From NCBI RefSeq assembly GCF_001905095.1, contig NZ_LWLS01000064.1:44459-108458 (forward strand): a stretch of 64,000 nt of DNA. Reading direction: 5' to 3'. This document shows positions 19,954 to 29,564 of this stretch, in pieces. This DNA is from Micromonospora sp. CB01531. Its GTDB lineage: Bacteria > Actinomycetota > Actinomycetes > Mycobacteriales > Micromonosporaceae. A program made the position numbers and the translations under genes. Within the stretch, counting starts at the first letter, position 1; each line of letters begins with the position of its first letter. Below the pieces are notes generated by a model, which saw nothing but the letters and a program-made list of their open reading frames with translations, was not told where the DNA came from and searched no databases.

Positions 19954-20418
19954 GTGAGCGATTCGGTGGTGACCGTGCGGCCGCGTCGGATCCGGCTGGT
20001 CTGCTGGGCCTCGGCGGCCACCCTGGTGGTGGTGTTCAGCCTGGTGGCTACCTCCCTGACCGGGGCCACCGGCGAGGGTTACGGCACGTTCCAGCGGGGC
20101 GACCAGTTCGCCATGATCGGGCTGGGCGTCCTCGGCGCCCTGGGCGCCCTTTTGTTCACCCGCCCCCGGGTGGTGGCCGACGCCAAGGGCATCCGGGTGC
20201 GCAACGTGATCGGCTCGTACGAGCTGCCCTGGGAGGTCGTCCGCGGGGTCCGCTTCGACCGGGGTGCCCCCTGGGCCAGCCTGGAGCTGCACGACGACGA
20301 CCTGCTGCCGATGGTGGCCCTGCAGGCCGCCGACAAGGAGCGCGCGGTCGAGGGGGTGCGGGCCCTGCGTCGCCTGCACCAGGCCCACCTGGCCACCCTC
20401 GCCAACGCCTCCCGCTGA
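19954..20418 (+). CDS. Membrane-anchored PH-domain protein
   Basis: 154 residues. Two hydrophobic segments (residues 12-35 and 50-70) are followed by a bacterial PH (bPH_6 type) domain: VVADAKGIRVRNVIGSYELPWEVVRGVRFDRGAPWASLEL. Such proteins are common in actinobacteria next to hisG; function unknown. The GTG start follows a repeat element directly. Confidence 0.75.
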   Translation: MSDSVVTVRPRRIRLVCWASAATLVVVFSLVATSLTGATGEGYGTFQRGDQFAMIGLGVLGALGALLFTRPRVVADAKGIRVRNVIGSYELPWEVVRGVRFDRGAPWASLELHDDDLLPMVALQAADKERAVEGVRALRRLHQAHLATLANASR

Positions 20419-20747
20419 CCCCGCCGCCCTTACCCGCCCAGGCCGTTCCCGGTCGAAGACCGCAGATTCGCGGAAAGAGTGGGCATCCGCCCCGGAGTGG
20501 GCACCCTTTCCAGGGATGAGTGGCCTGGTCACCCGGCGAGGCGCGGGTGGGGCTGGTTTGGGGACGGGTGGGCCGGGGGTGTAGTGTTGCTGAGTCGACC
20601 AGACTGCCCCCGTCGCTGACGTGTGGGTGGTCCTGAAGCGGAGCGCCTGCTCCCACCCGTGTCGCCACGCGGCGGCCGGGTCCGGTCACCGGTTCCGGGT
20701 ACGTCCCGGCGCCGGATGCGCGATCATGTGATCGTGCCGACCGGTCG

Positions 20748-20780
20748 AGCGGGCCCTGGCATGTGCCGGGGCCCTCTGCT
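20748..20780 (+). promoter_or_regulatory. Leader hairpin upstream of infC
   Basis: In the 405-base gap 20419-20823. AGC GGGCCC TGGCA pairs with TGCCG GGGCCC ... GCT around a tight loop, followed by TTCC. It may act as an attenuator or autoregulatory structure of the IF3-L35-L20 operon. TAGTGT near 20582 is a candidate -10. GATCATGTGATC just before the hairpin is a small palindrome. Nothing else is recognisable in the gap. Confidence 0.4.
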
Positions 20781-20823
20781 TTCCGGGTCGGCTCCCGCCC
20801 GGGAGCCCGCGGAGTCGGCACAC

Positions 20824-21507
20824 ATGCAGAAAGACTCGACTCGAGGAGGCCCCATCAGCGTCGAACCACGCGTGAACGAGCAGATCCGGGCACGTGAGGT
20901 CCGACTGGTCGGCCCTGAAGGTGAGCAGGTGGGCATCGTCCCGCTGGAGCGCGCCCTTCAGCTGGCCGCGGACGTCGACCTGGACCTGGTCGAGGTTGCG
21001 CCGATGGCGCGCCCGCCGGTGTGCAAGCTCATGGACTTCGGCAAGTTCAAGTACGAGAGCGCACTGAAGGCGCGCGAAGCGCGGCGTAACCAGCAGCAGA
21101 CCGTCATCAAGGAGATGAAGCTCCGGCCGAAGATCGACCCGCACGACTACGAGACCAAGAAGGGTCACGTGGTGCGGTTCCTCAAGGCCGGCGACAAGGT
21201 CAAGGTGACGATCATGTTCCGCGGTCGCGAACAGAGCCGCCCGGAGCTGGGTTACCGGCTCCTGCGCCGGCTCGAGTCCGAGATCTCGGAGCTGGGGTAC
21301 GTCGAGGCCGCGCCGAAGCAGGACGGCCGCAACATGATCATGGTGCTCGCGCCGCACCGCGCCACCAAGGCCGCCGCGGTCGCCGCGACGGCCTCCCGGG
21401 GCGGGGCGCCCCGGGAGCGGGCCGCGGAGGAATCCGTCGCTCCGGAGGCTGGCGAGACCGCAGCAGCCGGTGAGACCGGCACGACCGCTGACACCAGCGG
21501 CCAGTAA
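20824..21507 (+). CDS. infC: Translation initiation factor IF-3
   Basis: Binds the 30S subunit and checks start codons. N-domain: [44 protein letters not shown]-domain: [28 protein letters not shown]. The last about 45 residues are an Ala/Glu/Thr-rich tail. The ATG at 20824 has no clear SD. An in-frame ATC at 20854 is preceded by GAGGAGG at good spacing and would start at [11 protein letters not shown]3 genes often use rare AUU/AUC starts for autoregulation, so 20854 may be the real start. Confidence 0.93.
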   Translation: MQKDSTRGGPISVEPRVNEQIRAREVRLVGPEGEQVGIVPLERALQLAADVDLDLVEVAPMARPPVCKLMDFGKFKYESALKAREARRNQQQTVIKEMKLRPKIDPHDYETKKGHVVRFLKAGDKVKVTIMFRGREQSRPELGYRLLRRLESEISELGYVEAAPKQDGRNMIMVLAPHRATKAAAVAATASRGGAPRERAAEESVAPEAGETAAAGETGTTADTSGQ

Positions 21508-21526
21508 CAGGGGAGAGACGTTCCAC

Positions 21527-21721
21527 ATGCCGAAGATGAAGAGCCACACGGGTATGGGCAAGCGGGTCAAGGTGACCGGCAAGGGCAAGATCGTTGCCCA
21601 GCAGGCCGGCCTCCGCCACAACCTGGAGAAGAAGGCCTCCACCCAGACCCGCCGGCTGACCGGCACCGTCGAGCTGGCCAAGGCCGACGTGAAGCGAATC
21701 AAGAAGCTGCTCGGCCGCTGA
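21527..21721 (+). CDS. rpmI: 50S ribosomal protein L35
   Basis: 64 residues, very basic, with the family pattern MPKMKSHTGMGKRVKVTGKGK and RLTGTVEL near the C-terminus. SD GGGGAGAG upstream. Middle gene of infC-rpmI-rplT. Confidence 0.97.
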   Translation: MPKMKSHTGMGKRVKVTGKGKIVAQQAGLRHNLEKKASTQTRRLTGTVELAKADVKRIKKLLGR

Positions 21722-21753
21722 CGCGCGCCACCTGAACCGAAGAAGGAGTTGAG

Positions 21754-22146
21754 ATGGCACGCGTCAAGCGGGCTGTGAACGCCCAGAAGAAGCGTCGTAC
21801 CCTGCTCGAGACCGCGAGCGGCTACCGCGGTCAGCGCTCCCGCCTCTACCGCAAGGCCAAGGAGCAGGTGCTGCACTCGATGCAGTACGCCTACCGGGAC
21901 CGCCGCGACCGCAAGGGCGACTTCCGGCAGCTCTGGATCCAGCGGATCAACGCTGGCGCCCGGGCCAACGGCATGACCTACAACCGGCTGATCCAGGGCC
22001 TGCGCCTGGCCGGCATCGAGGTCGACCGCAAGATCCTGGCCGACCTGGCCGTCAACGACGCCGCGGCGTTCGCCGCGATCGTCGAGCTCGCCCGCGCCGC
22101 CGTGGCGGCCGAGGGCACCGGTGGCGCCGCGGCCCAGGCCGCCTGA
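21754..22146 (+). CDS. rplT: 50S ribosomal protein L20
   Basis: 130 residues, basic: [58 protein letters not shown]. Assembly protein for 23S r[14 protein letters not shown]. An Ala-rich tail ends the protein. Followed 32 bases later by the RNA methyltransferase gene. Confidence 0.97.
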   Translation: MARVKRAVNAQKKRRTLLETASGYRGQRSRLYRKAKEQVLHSMQYAYRDRRDRKGDFRQLWIQRINAGARANGMTYNRLIQGLRLAGIEVDRKILADLAVNDAAAFAAIVELARAAVAAEGTGGAAAQAA

Positions 22147-22178
22147 CCCACCCGCACCAGCAGATCGAGGCGTCTCCC

Positions 22179-23063
22179 ATGCAGTCACCGTCGCGCGGGA
22201 GGCGCCTCGACGCTGTTCCCGGCCCGTTCACCCCGCGTACCCCCCGGATCGTCGCCGCCCGCCGGCTCCAGCGCCGCCGGGACCGCGAGGCCACCGGCCG
22301 GTTCCTCGCCGAGGGTCCGCAGGCCGTCCGGGAGGCCCTGGGCCGCGCCGGCACCGTCGTCGAGCTGTTCGGCACGCCGGCCGCCCTCGACCGGTACGCC
22401 GACCTCGCCGCCGAGGCCGCCCAGGCCGACGTGCCCGTGTCCGAGGTCACCGAGGAGGCCCTCGCGGCGCTCGCGGAGACCGTCGCCCCGCAGGGGTTGG
22501 TCGCCGTCTGCCGGCACCTCGACGTACCGCTCGAGAAGGCCCTGGCACGCGGGCCGCGCCTGGTCGCGGTGCTCGCCGAGATCCGCGACCCGGGCAACGC
22601 CGGCACCGTGCTGCGCACCGCCGACGCCGCCGGCGCGGGCGCGGTGGTCTTCGCCGGGGACGCGGTCGACCCGTACAACGGCAAGTGCGTGCGGGCCTCC
22701 GCCGGCAGCCTCTTCCACGTCGACGTGGTGCGCGCCCCCGACCCGGTCGCGGTGGTCGATGCGCTGCGCGCCGCCGGCCGCACCGTGCTGGCTACCACCG
22801 GGTACGGCGACACCGACCTCGACGACCTGGCCGATGCCGGCCGGCTCGCCACGCCCACCGCCTGGCTCTTCGGGTCCGAGGCCCATGGCCTGCCCCGGGA
22901 GCTGACCGAGGCGGCCGACGCCCGGGTCCGGGTGCCGCTGCACGGGCGTGCCGAGAGCCTGAACCTGGCTGCGGCCGCGGCAATCTGCCTGTACGCTTCA
23001 GCCAGAGCACTGCGCCGACCGTCGGGTCCGCGCGGTCACACAGCAGGGGAGTCGTCCGGATGA
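22179..23063 (+). CDS. SpoU/TrmH-family RNA 2'-O-methyltransferase
   Basis: SPOUT methyltransferase of 294 residues. The N-terminal RNA substrate-binding domain (RIVAARRLQRRRDREATGRFLAEGPQ) is followed by the knotted domain with the three SpoU motifs: EIRDPGNAGTVLRTADAAGA, WLFGSEAHGLPREL and VRVPLHGRAESLNLAAAAAI. Target (23S rRNA, as for TsnR-like enzymes, or tRNA) cannot be fixed from sequence. Its stop overlaps the small leader ORF of pheST (ATGA). Confidence 0.9.
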   Translation: MQSPSRGRRLDAVPGPFTPRTPRIVAARRLQRRRDREATGRFLAEGPQAVREALGRAGTVVELFGTPAALDRYADLAAEAAQADVPVSEVTEEALAALAETVAPQGLVAVCRHLDVPLEKALARGPRLVAVLAEIRDPGNAGTVLRTADAAGAGAVVFAGDAVDPYNGKCVRASAGSLFHVDVVRAPDPVAVVDALRAAGRTVLATTGYGDTDLDDLADAGRLATPTAWLFGSEAHGLPRELTEAADARVRVPLHGRAESLNLAAAAAICLYASARALRRPSGPRGHTAGESSG

Positions 23064-23168
23064 TGAACGCGCCACGGCGTTCGTTTAGCCAGCCCGCCGG
23101 TGTCGGCGGGCGGCGGGCGTGACCCTTCCTCCTGCATACCTCCCACCGGCGGGCTGCGGCGAAGCCGC
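23046..23168 (+). promoter_or_regulatory. Candidate attenuator leader of pheST
   Basis: A 20-codon ORF (23060-23122, MMNAPRRSFSQP...) with its own GGGGAG SD overlaps the methyltransferase stop. Its single Phe codon is the rare TTT. Two exclusive pairings follow: GCCCGCCG (23092-23099) with CGGCGGGC (23104-23111), or GCCCGCCGGTG (23092-23102) with CACCGGCGGGC (23144-23154). A third stem GCGGC-GAA-GCCGC is at 23156-23168. This fits ribosome-mediated attenuation, but one Phe codon is weak evidence. Confidence 0.4.
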
Positions 23169-23188
23169 GCGTCCGTAGACTCGCCTAG

Positions 23189-24313
<1,125 letters not shown>

Positions 24314-24350
24314 TCGGCGCCACGAGCTACGGAGACGGTGGTTAACAGTC

Positions 24351-26933
24351 ATGCGAGTTTCTGTCAGTTGGCTGCGGGAGTACGTCGACCTCCCCGCCGA
24401 CCTGCCCGCCGGCGACCTGGAGCAGGCGCTGGTCGACCTGGGTATCGAGGTCGAGTCCGTCGTGGACCTGCGGGAGACCGTCACCGGCCCGCTGGTGGTC
24501 GGTGAGGTCCTGGAGATCGAGGAGTTGACCGGCTTCAAGAAGCCGATCCGGTTCTGCAAGGTGGACGTCGGTGCCGCCAACGGCACCGGCGAGCCGCAGG
24601 AGATCGTCTGCGGGGCGCGTAACTTCGCCCCCGGCGACCGGGTGGTGGTGATCCTCCCCGGCGGCGTGCTGCCCGGCAACTTCGCCATCGGCGCGCGCAA
24701 GACGTACGGGCGCAACTCCAACGGCATGATCTGCTCCGCGAAGGAGCTGGGCCTGGGCGACGACCACTCGGGCATCATCGTGCTGCCCGAGGACACCCCG
24801 GCCAAGCCCGGCGACGACGCCCGCCCGGTGGTCGGCCTCGACGACGTCGTGGTCGAGATGGAGATCACCCCCGACCGCGGGTACGCGCTGAGTGTGCGGG
24901 GCATCGCCCGGGAGCTGTCGCACGCCCTCGGGGTGCCGTTCCGCGACCCGGCCGACGTCCCGGCGCCCGGCGCCACCGCCGCGCCGGCGTACCCGGTCGA
25001 GGTGCGGGACACCGTCGGCTGTGACCGGTTCGCGGCCCGGATGGTCCGCGGCGTCGACCCGACCGCGCAGACGCCCGGCTGGATGCAGCAGCGGCTCACC
25101 GTCGCCGGCATCCGCAGCATCTCGCTGCCGGTCGACATCACCAACTACCTGATGCTCGAACTCGGCCAGCCGATGCACGCCTTCGACGCCGACCGGATCC
25201 GCGGCCCGCTGGTGGTCCGCCGGGCCGAGCCGGGGGAGAAGCTGACCACCCTGGACGGGGTCGACCGCACCCTGTCCGCCGAGGACATGGTGATCTGCGA
25301 CGCTGGGCTGCCCAACGCCCTCGCGGGCGAGGGCTCCGGCGTCCCGATCTCGCTCGCCGCCGTGATGGGTGGCGAGACCAGCGAGGTGGTCGCCACCACC
25401 AGCGACGTGCTGTTCGAGGCGGCGCACTGGGACCCGGCGATGGTCGGCCGCACCGCCCGCCGGCACAAGCTGTTCAGCGAGGCGGCGAAGCGCTGGGAGC
25501 GGGGCGTCGACCCGGCCCTGCCGCTGGTCGCGCTGGAGCAGGCGGTACGGCTGCTCACCGAGCACGCGGGCGGCACGGTCGGTGCGGAGATCCTGGACAT
25601 CGACCACGTCCGGCCGCGTACCCCGGTCACCCTGCCGGCGGACCTGGCGTCGCGGCGGGTCGGGGTGGCGTACCCGCCGGAGCGGGTGGTCGAGCTGCTG
25701 GAGCAGGTCGGCTGCACGGTCACCCGAGGTGGCGACCGGCTCGGTGAGGACCCGGGCGAGGTCGGGGTGGCCGCCGCCGGGCGGGCCGAGGTGCTCACGG
25801 TGACCCCGCCGAGCTGGCGGCCCGACCTCACCGACCCGGCCGACCTGGTCGAGGAGGTGGTCCGCCTCGACGGGTACGACCGGGTGCCGTCGGTGCTGCC
25901 CACCGCGCCGCCCGGCCGTGGTCTCACCTGGCCGCAGCAGCGCCGCCGGGCGGTCGCCCGGTCGCTCGCCGAGCGCGGGTACGTGGAGGTGCTCGCCCAC
26001 CCGTTCGTCGCCGGAGAACTCGCCGACCAGCTCGGCCTGCCCGCCGACGACCCGCGCCGCCGGGCGGTGCGGGTGGCGAACCCGCTGTCCGAGGAGCAGC
26101 CGCTGCTGCGTACCACGCTGCTCGGCCCGCTGCTCGGCATCCTCAAGCGCAACGTGAGCCGGGGCCTGCGCGACCTGGCGATCTACGAGATCGGCACGGT
26201 GTTCCACCCGCGCCCCGGCGCCGGCACCCCGCCGGCCATGGGCGTGGACCGGCGCCCCACGGACGAGGAGTTCGCCGCCGCCGACGCGGTGGTGCCGGAC
26301 CAGCCGCAGCACGTCGCCGTGGCGCTCACCGGCGAGCTCGAGCCGGCCGGCTGGTGGGGCCCGGGCCGGGCGGCAGGCTGGGCGGACGCCGTGGCGGCCG
26401 GCCGGGCCGTCCTCGACGCCGCCGGCATCCCGGCCGACCGGGTCACCGTCCGGTCCGCCGAGTACGCCCCCTGGCACCCCGGCCGCTGTGCCGAGCTGCT
26501 GGTGGACGACACCGTCGTCGGGCACGCCGGTGAGCTGCACCCGGCCGTGGTGGCGGCGCTGGAGCTGCCCCGCCGCACCTGCGCCATGGAGCTGGACCTG
26601 GACGCGCTGCCTCCGGCGCCGATGGTGGCCGGCCCGGCCATCTCCACCTTCCCGCCCGCGCTGATCGACGTGGCGCTGGTGGTGGACGACTCGGTGCCGG
26701 CGGCCGAGGTCGAGCGGGCTCTCGTCGAGGGGGCCGGCGAGCTGCTGGAGGGCGTCCGGCTGTTCGACGTGTACGCCTCCGAGCAGCTCGGCGCGGGCCG
26801 CAAGTCGCTGGCGTACAAGCTGACGTTCCGGGCCCCGGACCGGACGCTCACCGTCGAGGAGGCGGTGGCCACCCGGGACGCGGCGGTGGCCGAGGCGGCG
26901 CGCCGCTTCGGCGCCACGCTCCGCGGCGCCTGA
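24351..26933 (+). CDS. pheT: Phenylalanine-tRNA ligase beta subunit
   Basis: 860 residues. It opens MRVSVSWLREYVDLP, with an EMAPII-type tRNA-binding domain at about 40-165 (GPLVVGEVLEIEEL, GARNFAPGDRVVVILPGG). B3/B4 editing domain, B5 domain (PERVVELLEQVGCTV), the catalytic-like core and a C-terminal FDX-ACB anticodon domain (ISTFPPALIDVALVVDDSVPAAEVE) follow in the usual order. Intact. Confidence 0.96.
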   Translation: MRVSVSWLREYVDLPADLPAGDLEQALVDLGIEVESVVDLRETVTGPLVVGEVLEIEELTGFKKPIRFCKVDVGAANGTGEPQEIVCGARNFAPGDRVVVILPGGVLPGNFAIGARKTYGRNSNGMICSAKELGLGDDHSGIIVLPEDTPAKPGDDARPVVGLDDVVVEMEITPDRGYALSVRGIARELSHALGVPFRDPADVPAPGATAAPAYPVEVRDTVGCDRFAARMVRGVDPTAQTPGWMQQRLTVAGIRSISLPVDITNYLMLELGQPMHAFDADRIRGPLVVRRAEPGEKLTTLDGVDRTLSAEDMVICDAGLPNALAGEGSGVPISLAAVMGGETSEVVATTSDVLFEAAHWDPAMVGRTARRHKLFSEAAKRWERGVDPALPLVALEQAVRLLTEHAGGTVGAEILDIDHVRPRTPVTLPADLASRRVGVAYPPERVVELLEQVGCTVTRGGDRLGEDPGEVGVAAAGRAEVLTVTPPSWRPDLTDPADLVEEVVRLDGYDRVPSVLPTAPPGRGLTWPQQRRRAVARSLAERGYVEVLAHPFVAGELADQLGLPADDPRRRAVRVANPLSEEQPLLRTTLLGPLLGILKRNVSRGLRDLAIYEIGTVFHPRPGAGTPPAMGVDRRPTDEEFAAADAVVPDQPQHVAVALTGELEPAGWWGPGRAAGWADAVAAGRAVLDAAGIPADRVTVRSAEYAPWHPGRCAELLVDDTVVGHAGELHPAVVAALELPRRTCAMELDLDALPPAPMVAGPAISTFPPALIDVALVVDDSVPAAEVERALVEGAGELLEGVRLFDVYASEQLGAGRKSLAYKLTFRAPDRTLTVEEAVATRDAAVAEAARRFGATLRGA

Positions 26934-26956
26934 CCGGGGCCGCTCGTCCGATCGCC

Positions 26957-26990
26957 GGTGGTGGCCGACGCGAACGCGTCGGCCACCACC
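26957..26990 (+). terminator. Terminator after pheT
   Basis: Perfect 16-bp stem GGTGGTGGCCGACGCG/CGCGTCGGCCACCACC around AA, 23 bases after the pheT stop. No T-tract. It separates the pheST operon from the convergent accessory genes and may act on both strands. Confidence 0.75.
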
Positions 26991-27060
26991 GAGGGCCGGT
27001 GTCAATATCGTCGACCGGCCAGGGGCTTTGACAGCGGCCCTGGGCCGGGCGTGCGGTCGC

Positions 27061-27294
27061 TCAGTGCTCGGGGTGGCGGCGGACGAAGTCCTGGTAGGTC
27101 TCGTTGGCGAGTTCGATCTCGCGAACCTGCGCGGCCAGCTCGGCCCGGCGGACGTCGGCCGCCGCCCGGGCGCGGGCCAGCCGCAACTCGTGCCGGCGGT
27201 CGCGGATGCGGGACCAGCTCCGGACGGCGGCCCAGGCGATCCAGCCGCCGGAGGCCGCCAGGCCGGTCACCGCGAAGGCGAGCAGGAAGTCCAT
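27061..27294 (-). CDS. Small membrane protein with coiled coil
   Basis: 77 residues. One N-terminal membrane segment (MDFLLAFAVTGLAASGGWIAWAAV) is followed by a charged heptad-like helix (RSWSRIRDRRHELRLARARAAADVRR...). No known domain. It follows the ABC permease by 22 bases on the same strand, so it may be an accessory part of that exporter. Confidence 0.55.
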   Translation of the reverse strand: MDFLLAFAVTGLAASGGWIAWAAVRSWSRIRDRRHELRLARARAAADVRRAELAAQVREIELANETYQDFVRRHPEH

Positions 27295-27316
27295 CTCGGC
27301 ATTCTCTCCCGCCCGG

Positions 27317-28159
27317 TCAACCGATGTCCCGGCGCGCCGCCAGCCAGCTGCCCAGGCCGAACATCACCAGCACGTAACCCAGCAACACCACGGCCGGCAC
27401 CAGCGCGCCGGCGGACTCGATCACGCCGGGGGTGCCCCCGTCGAACTGCGACCGCGCACCCAGCGCGCCGGCCAGCGCGCCGGAGCTCGGTGCCAGCAGC
27501 ATCTTCTGCACCGCCGTCAGCGGGCTCAGCACGAGGGCGAGTCCGCTGATCGCGTTCTCCAGGACCAGCGTCCAGATCAGACCGACCGCGATGGCGGTGG
27601 TGGCGCTGCGGAACGCGATCGCCAGAAACCAGCCCACGCTGGCGTGGGCGGTGCAGATCAACCAGGCAGCTGCCACCGCGCCGGCGAGATCGGCGACGGT
27701 CGGCCAGTCGGCGGCCCGTCCCTCGGCGGCCGCCAGCGACCCGGTGGTCACCGCCAGCAAGCCGAAGGTGAGCACGGCGATCAGCAGGGTCAGGCCGCAC
27801 AGGACGACGGCGTGCCCGGCCATCACCTGCGCGCGCCGGGGTCGCTGGGTGAAGAGGAGGTTCCACGTCCCCCAGCGGTACTCGTTGCCCACCACCAGCG
27901 CGCCGAGGATGACCACGATGGCGCCGCCGAAGAGCGGGAACAGCCCGATCCCGGTGGGCACGAGCTGCCCCGGCAGGACGGTGGCCAGCAGGGACTCGGC
28001 GGCGTCCGTCTCCTTCGGGTCACCGGCCAGCGCCAGGTGCACGAGGTACGGCACACCGATGCCGAAGGCGAGCGCGAGGGCCGCCCAGGTCGCGGTGACC
28101 GTCCAGACCGCCGGCCGCTTCCGGTCGGCGAACCAGGCCGCCCGCACCGAGGCCATCAT
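27317..28159 (-). CDS. ABC-2 type exporter permease
   Basis: 280 residues, six hydrophobic segments. N-terminal MMASVRAAWFADRKRPAVWTV, then a large extracellular loop and the ABC-2 pattern GALVVGNEYRWGTWNLLFTQRPRRAQVMAG. Similar in layout to bacitracin/lantibiotic-immunity-type permeases. Its ATG overlaps the ATPase stop (ATGA). Divergent from the RiPP operon, it is a candidate for self-protection or product export. Confidence 0.82.
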   Translation of the reverse strand: MMASVRAAWFADRKRPAVWTVTATWAALALAFGIGVPYLVHLALAGDPKETDAAESLLATVLPGQLVPTGIGLFPLFGGAIVVILGALVVGNEYRWGTWNLLFTQRPRRAQVMAGHAVVLCGLTLLIAVLTFGLLAVTTGSLAAAEGRAADWPTVADLAGAVAAAWLICTAHASVGWFLAIAFRSATTAIAVGLIWTLVLENAISGLALVLSPLTAVQKMLLAPSSGALAGALGARSQFDGGTPGVIESAGALVPAVVLLGYVLVMFGLGSWLAARRDIG

Positions 28160-29112
28160 CGGGTGCCTCCCGTCGTGATCGTCTGTTCCTGGCGGGCGTG
28201 CCGCTCGGGCGCGGTCAGTTCCAGGAAGGCTTCCTCCAGCGAGTGGCGCAGCGGGCGCAGTTCCCGTACGTCGATGCCGGCCTCGACCAGCCGCCGGTTG
28301 AGGGCCGCGGCGAGCTCCGGGTCCGTGGTGACCCGAAGTTGCCCGTCGACCGGGTCCACCGCCCGGACCCGGTCGTGTGCGCGCAGGCACGCCGCCGCCT
28401 CGTCGATCGGGTCGGCGTCGATCAGCAGCACCGCCTGGCCCAGCGTTCCGCGCAGCTCGTCGGGCGTGCCGTCGGCGATCAGCCGGCCGCGGTCGATGAC
28501 CACGATGCGGTCGCAGATCTGCTCCACCTCGCCGAGGACGTGGCTGGACAGCAGCACGGTGCGCCCGCCCCGGCCGAGCGCCCGGAGCAGCTCGCGGATG
28601 TCGGTCACCCCGCCCGGGTCGAGGCCGTTGGTGGGCTCATCCAGGATCAGCAGGCTCGGTTCCTTGAGCAGGGCCGCGGCCACGCCGAGGCGCTGCTTCA
28701 TGCCGAGGGAGTAGGTCCGGAACTTCGAGCCCGCCCGCTCGGTCAGCCCGACCTCGGCCAGCACCCGGTCGGCGGCGGTGTCCGGGACGCCCGCGTACCG
28801 GGCGGCCAGCCGCAGGTTGTCCCGGCCGGACAGGTGAGGGTAGAAGGCCGGCGACTCGATGAGCGCACCCACCTTGGCCAGCTGCTCCGGCGTGCCGGGC
28901 GATCGGCCGAGGACCCGGATCGAACCGCTGGTCGGCCGGACGAGCCCGACCAGCATGCGCATCGTGGTGGTCTTGCCGGCCCCGTTGGGGCCAAGGAAGC
29001 CGAGGACCTCGCCCTCGCGCACCAGCAGGTCAAGGCCGTCGACCGCGGTGACCCCGCCGGGATAACGCTTGGTCACCTCATGAACTTCAATGGCAAAACG
29101 GTCATTTCTCAA
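28156..29112 (-). CDS. ABC exporter ATPase, BcrA/CcmA type
   Basis: 318 residues. Walker A GPNGAGKTT, signature YSLGMKQRLGVAAALL, Walker B LLILDEPTNGLD, switch His in LLSSHVLGEVEQI. The C-terminal extension of about 90 residues (LRPLRHSLEEAFLELT) is typical of drug and lantibiotic exporters. The start is a TTG at 29112 without an SD; no better in-frame start precedes the first beta strand. With the permease it forms a two-gene exporter running away from the RiPP promoter region. Confidence 0.85.
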   Translation of the reverse strand: MRNDRFAIEVHEVTKRYPGGVTAVDGLDLLVREGEVLGFLGPNGAGKTTTMRMLVGLVRPTSGSIRVLGRSPGTPEQLAKVGALIESPAFYPHLSGRDNLRLAARYAGVPDTAADRVLAEVGLTERAGSKFRTYSLGMKQRLGVAAALLKEPSLLILDEPTNGLDPGGVTDIRELLRALGRGGRTVLLSSHVLGEVEQICDRIVVIDRGRLIADGTPDELRGTLGQAVLLIDADPIDEAAACLRAHDRVRAVDPVDGQLRVTTDPELAAALNRRLVEAGIDVRELRPLRHSLEEAFLELTAPERHARQEQTITTGGTR

Positions 29113-29211
29113 CGTGGCACCGCAATCGAGCGATGCCGAGCAAAGCGCCGCTCGACCTGAATTTCCTTTGCGTTCATCCGCAGTCCCTCGAATTCCCTAC
29201 CGCACCACAGG

Positions 29212-29235
29212 GTTAATTGGGTAACGTCAATTAAC
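29212..29235. promoter_or_regulatory. Palindromic operator candidate between exporter and RiPP operon
   Basis: Perfect 8-bp arms GTTAATTG (29212-29219) and CAATTAAC (29228-29235) with an 8-base spacer, AT-rich within a GC-rich genome. It lies in the 452-base divergent gap 29113-29564. TTGACTTAATACTTGAT near 29493 is a likely promoter part for the RiPP operon. A regulator gene is not found next to it. Nothing else in the gap is recognised. Confidence 0.5.
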
Positions 29236-29564
29236 TGTTCGTTTCGGGCGGACTGGGTCGGTGGCGACCGATTTGGCCCGCGGTCGCGCCCTCGTAACCC
29301 GCCATCGCCAGCGGCCAGAATGCCGTCATGAAAGGCCCTCTGACCTGCGGCGGCGTAGGCGGCGCCCACAGACTAGCGGAGGTTGATCGGCTCCGGAAGG
29401 TCGCCCGGGGCGGCGGTGTGGCGTTTTTGTCTTAGCCGCAGCTCACCGCCCCTCAATTTACTTCCGCCACTGCCTGACCCGAAACATTCTGTTGACTTAA
29501 TACTTGATCTTGGGCAACATGAAGGCACTTTCGAGACCGCCACAGGAGTTGCCATGGGGGACGC

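Noticed and set aside
29109..29369. 86-codon minus-strand ORF between exporter and RiPP operon
   Set aside because: No SD, no domain, mixed composition, and it covers the palindrome and probable promoters; treated as non-coding.
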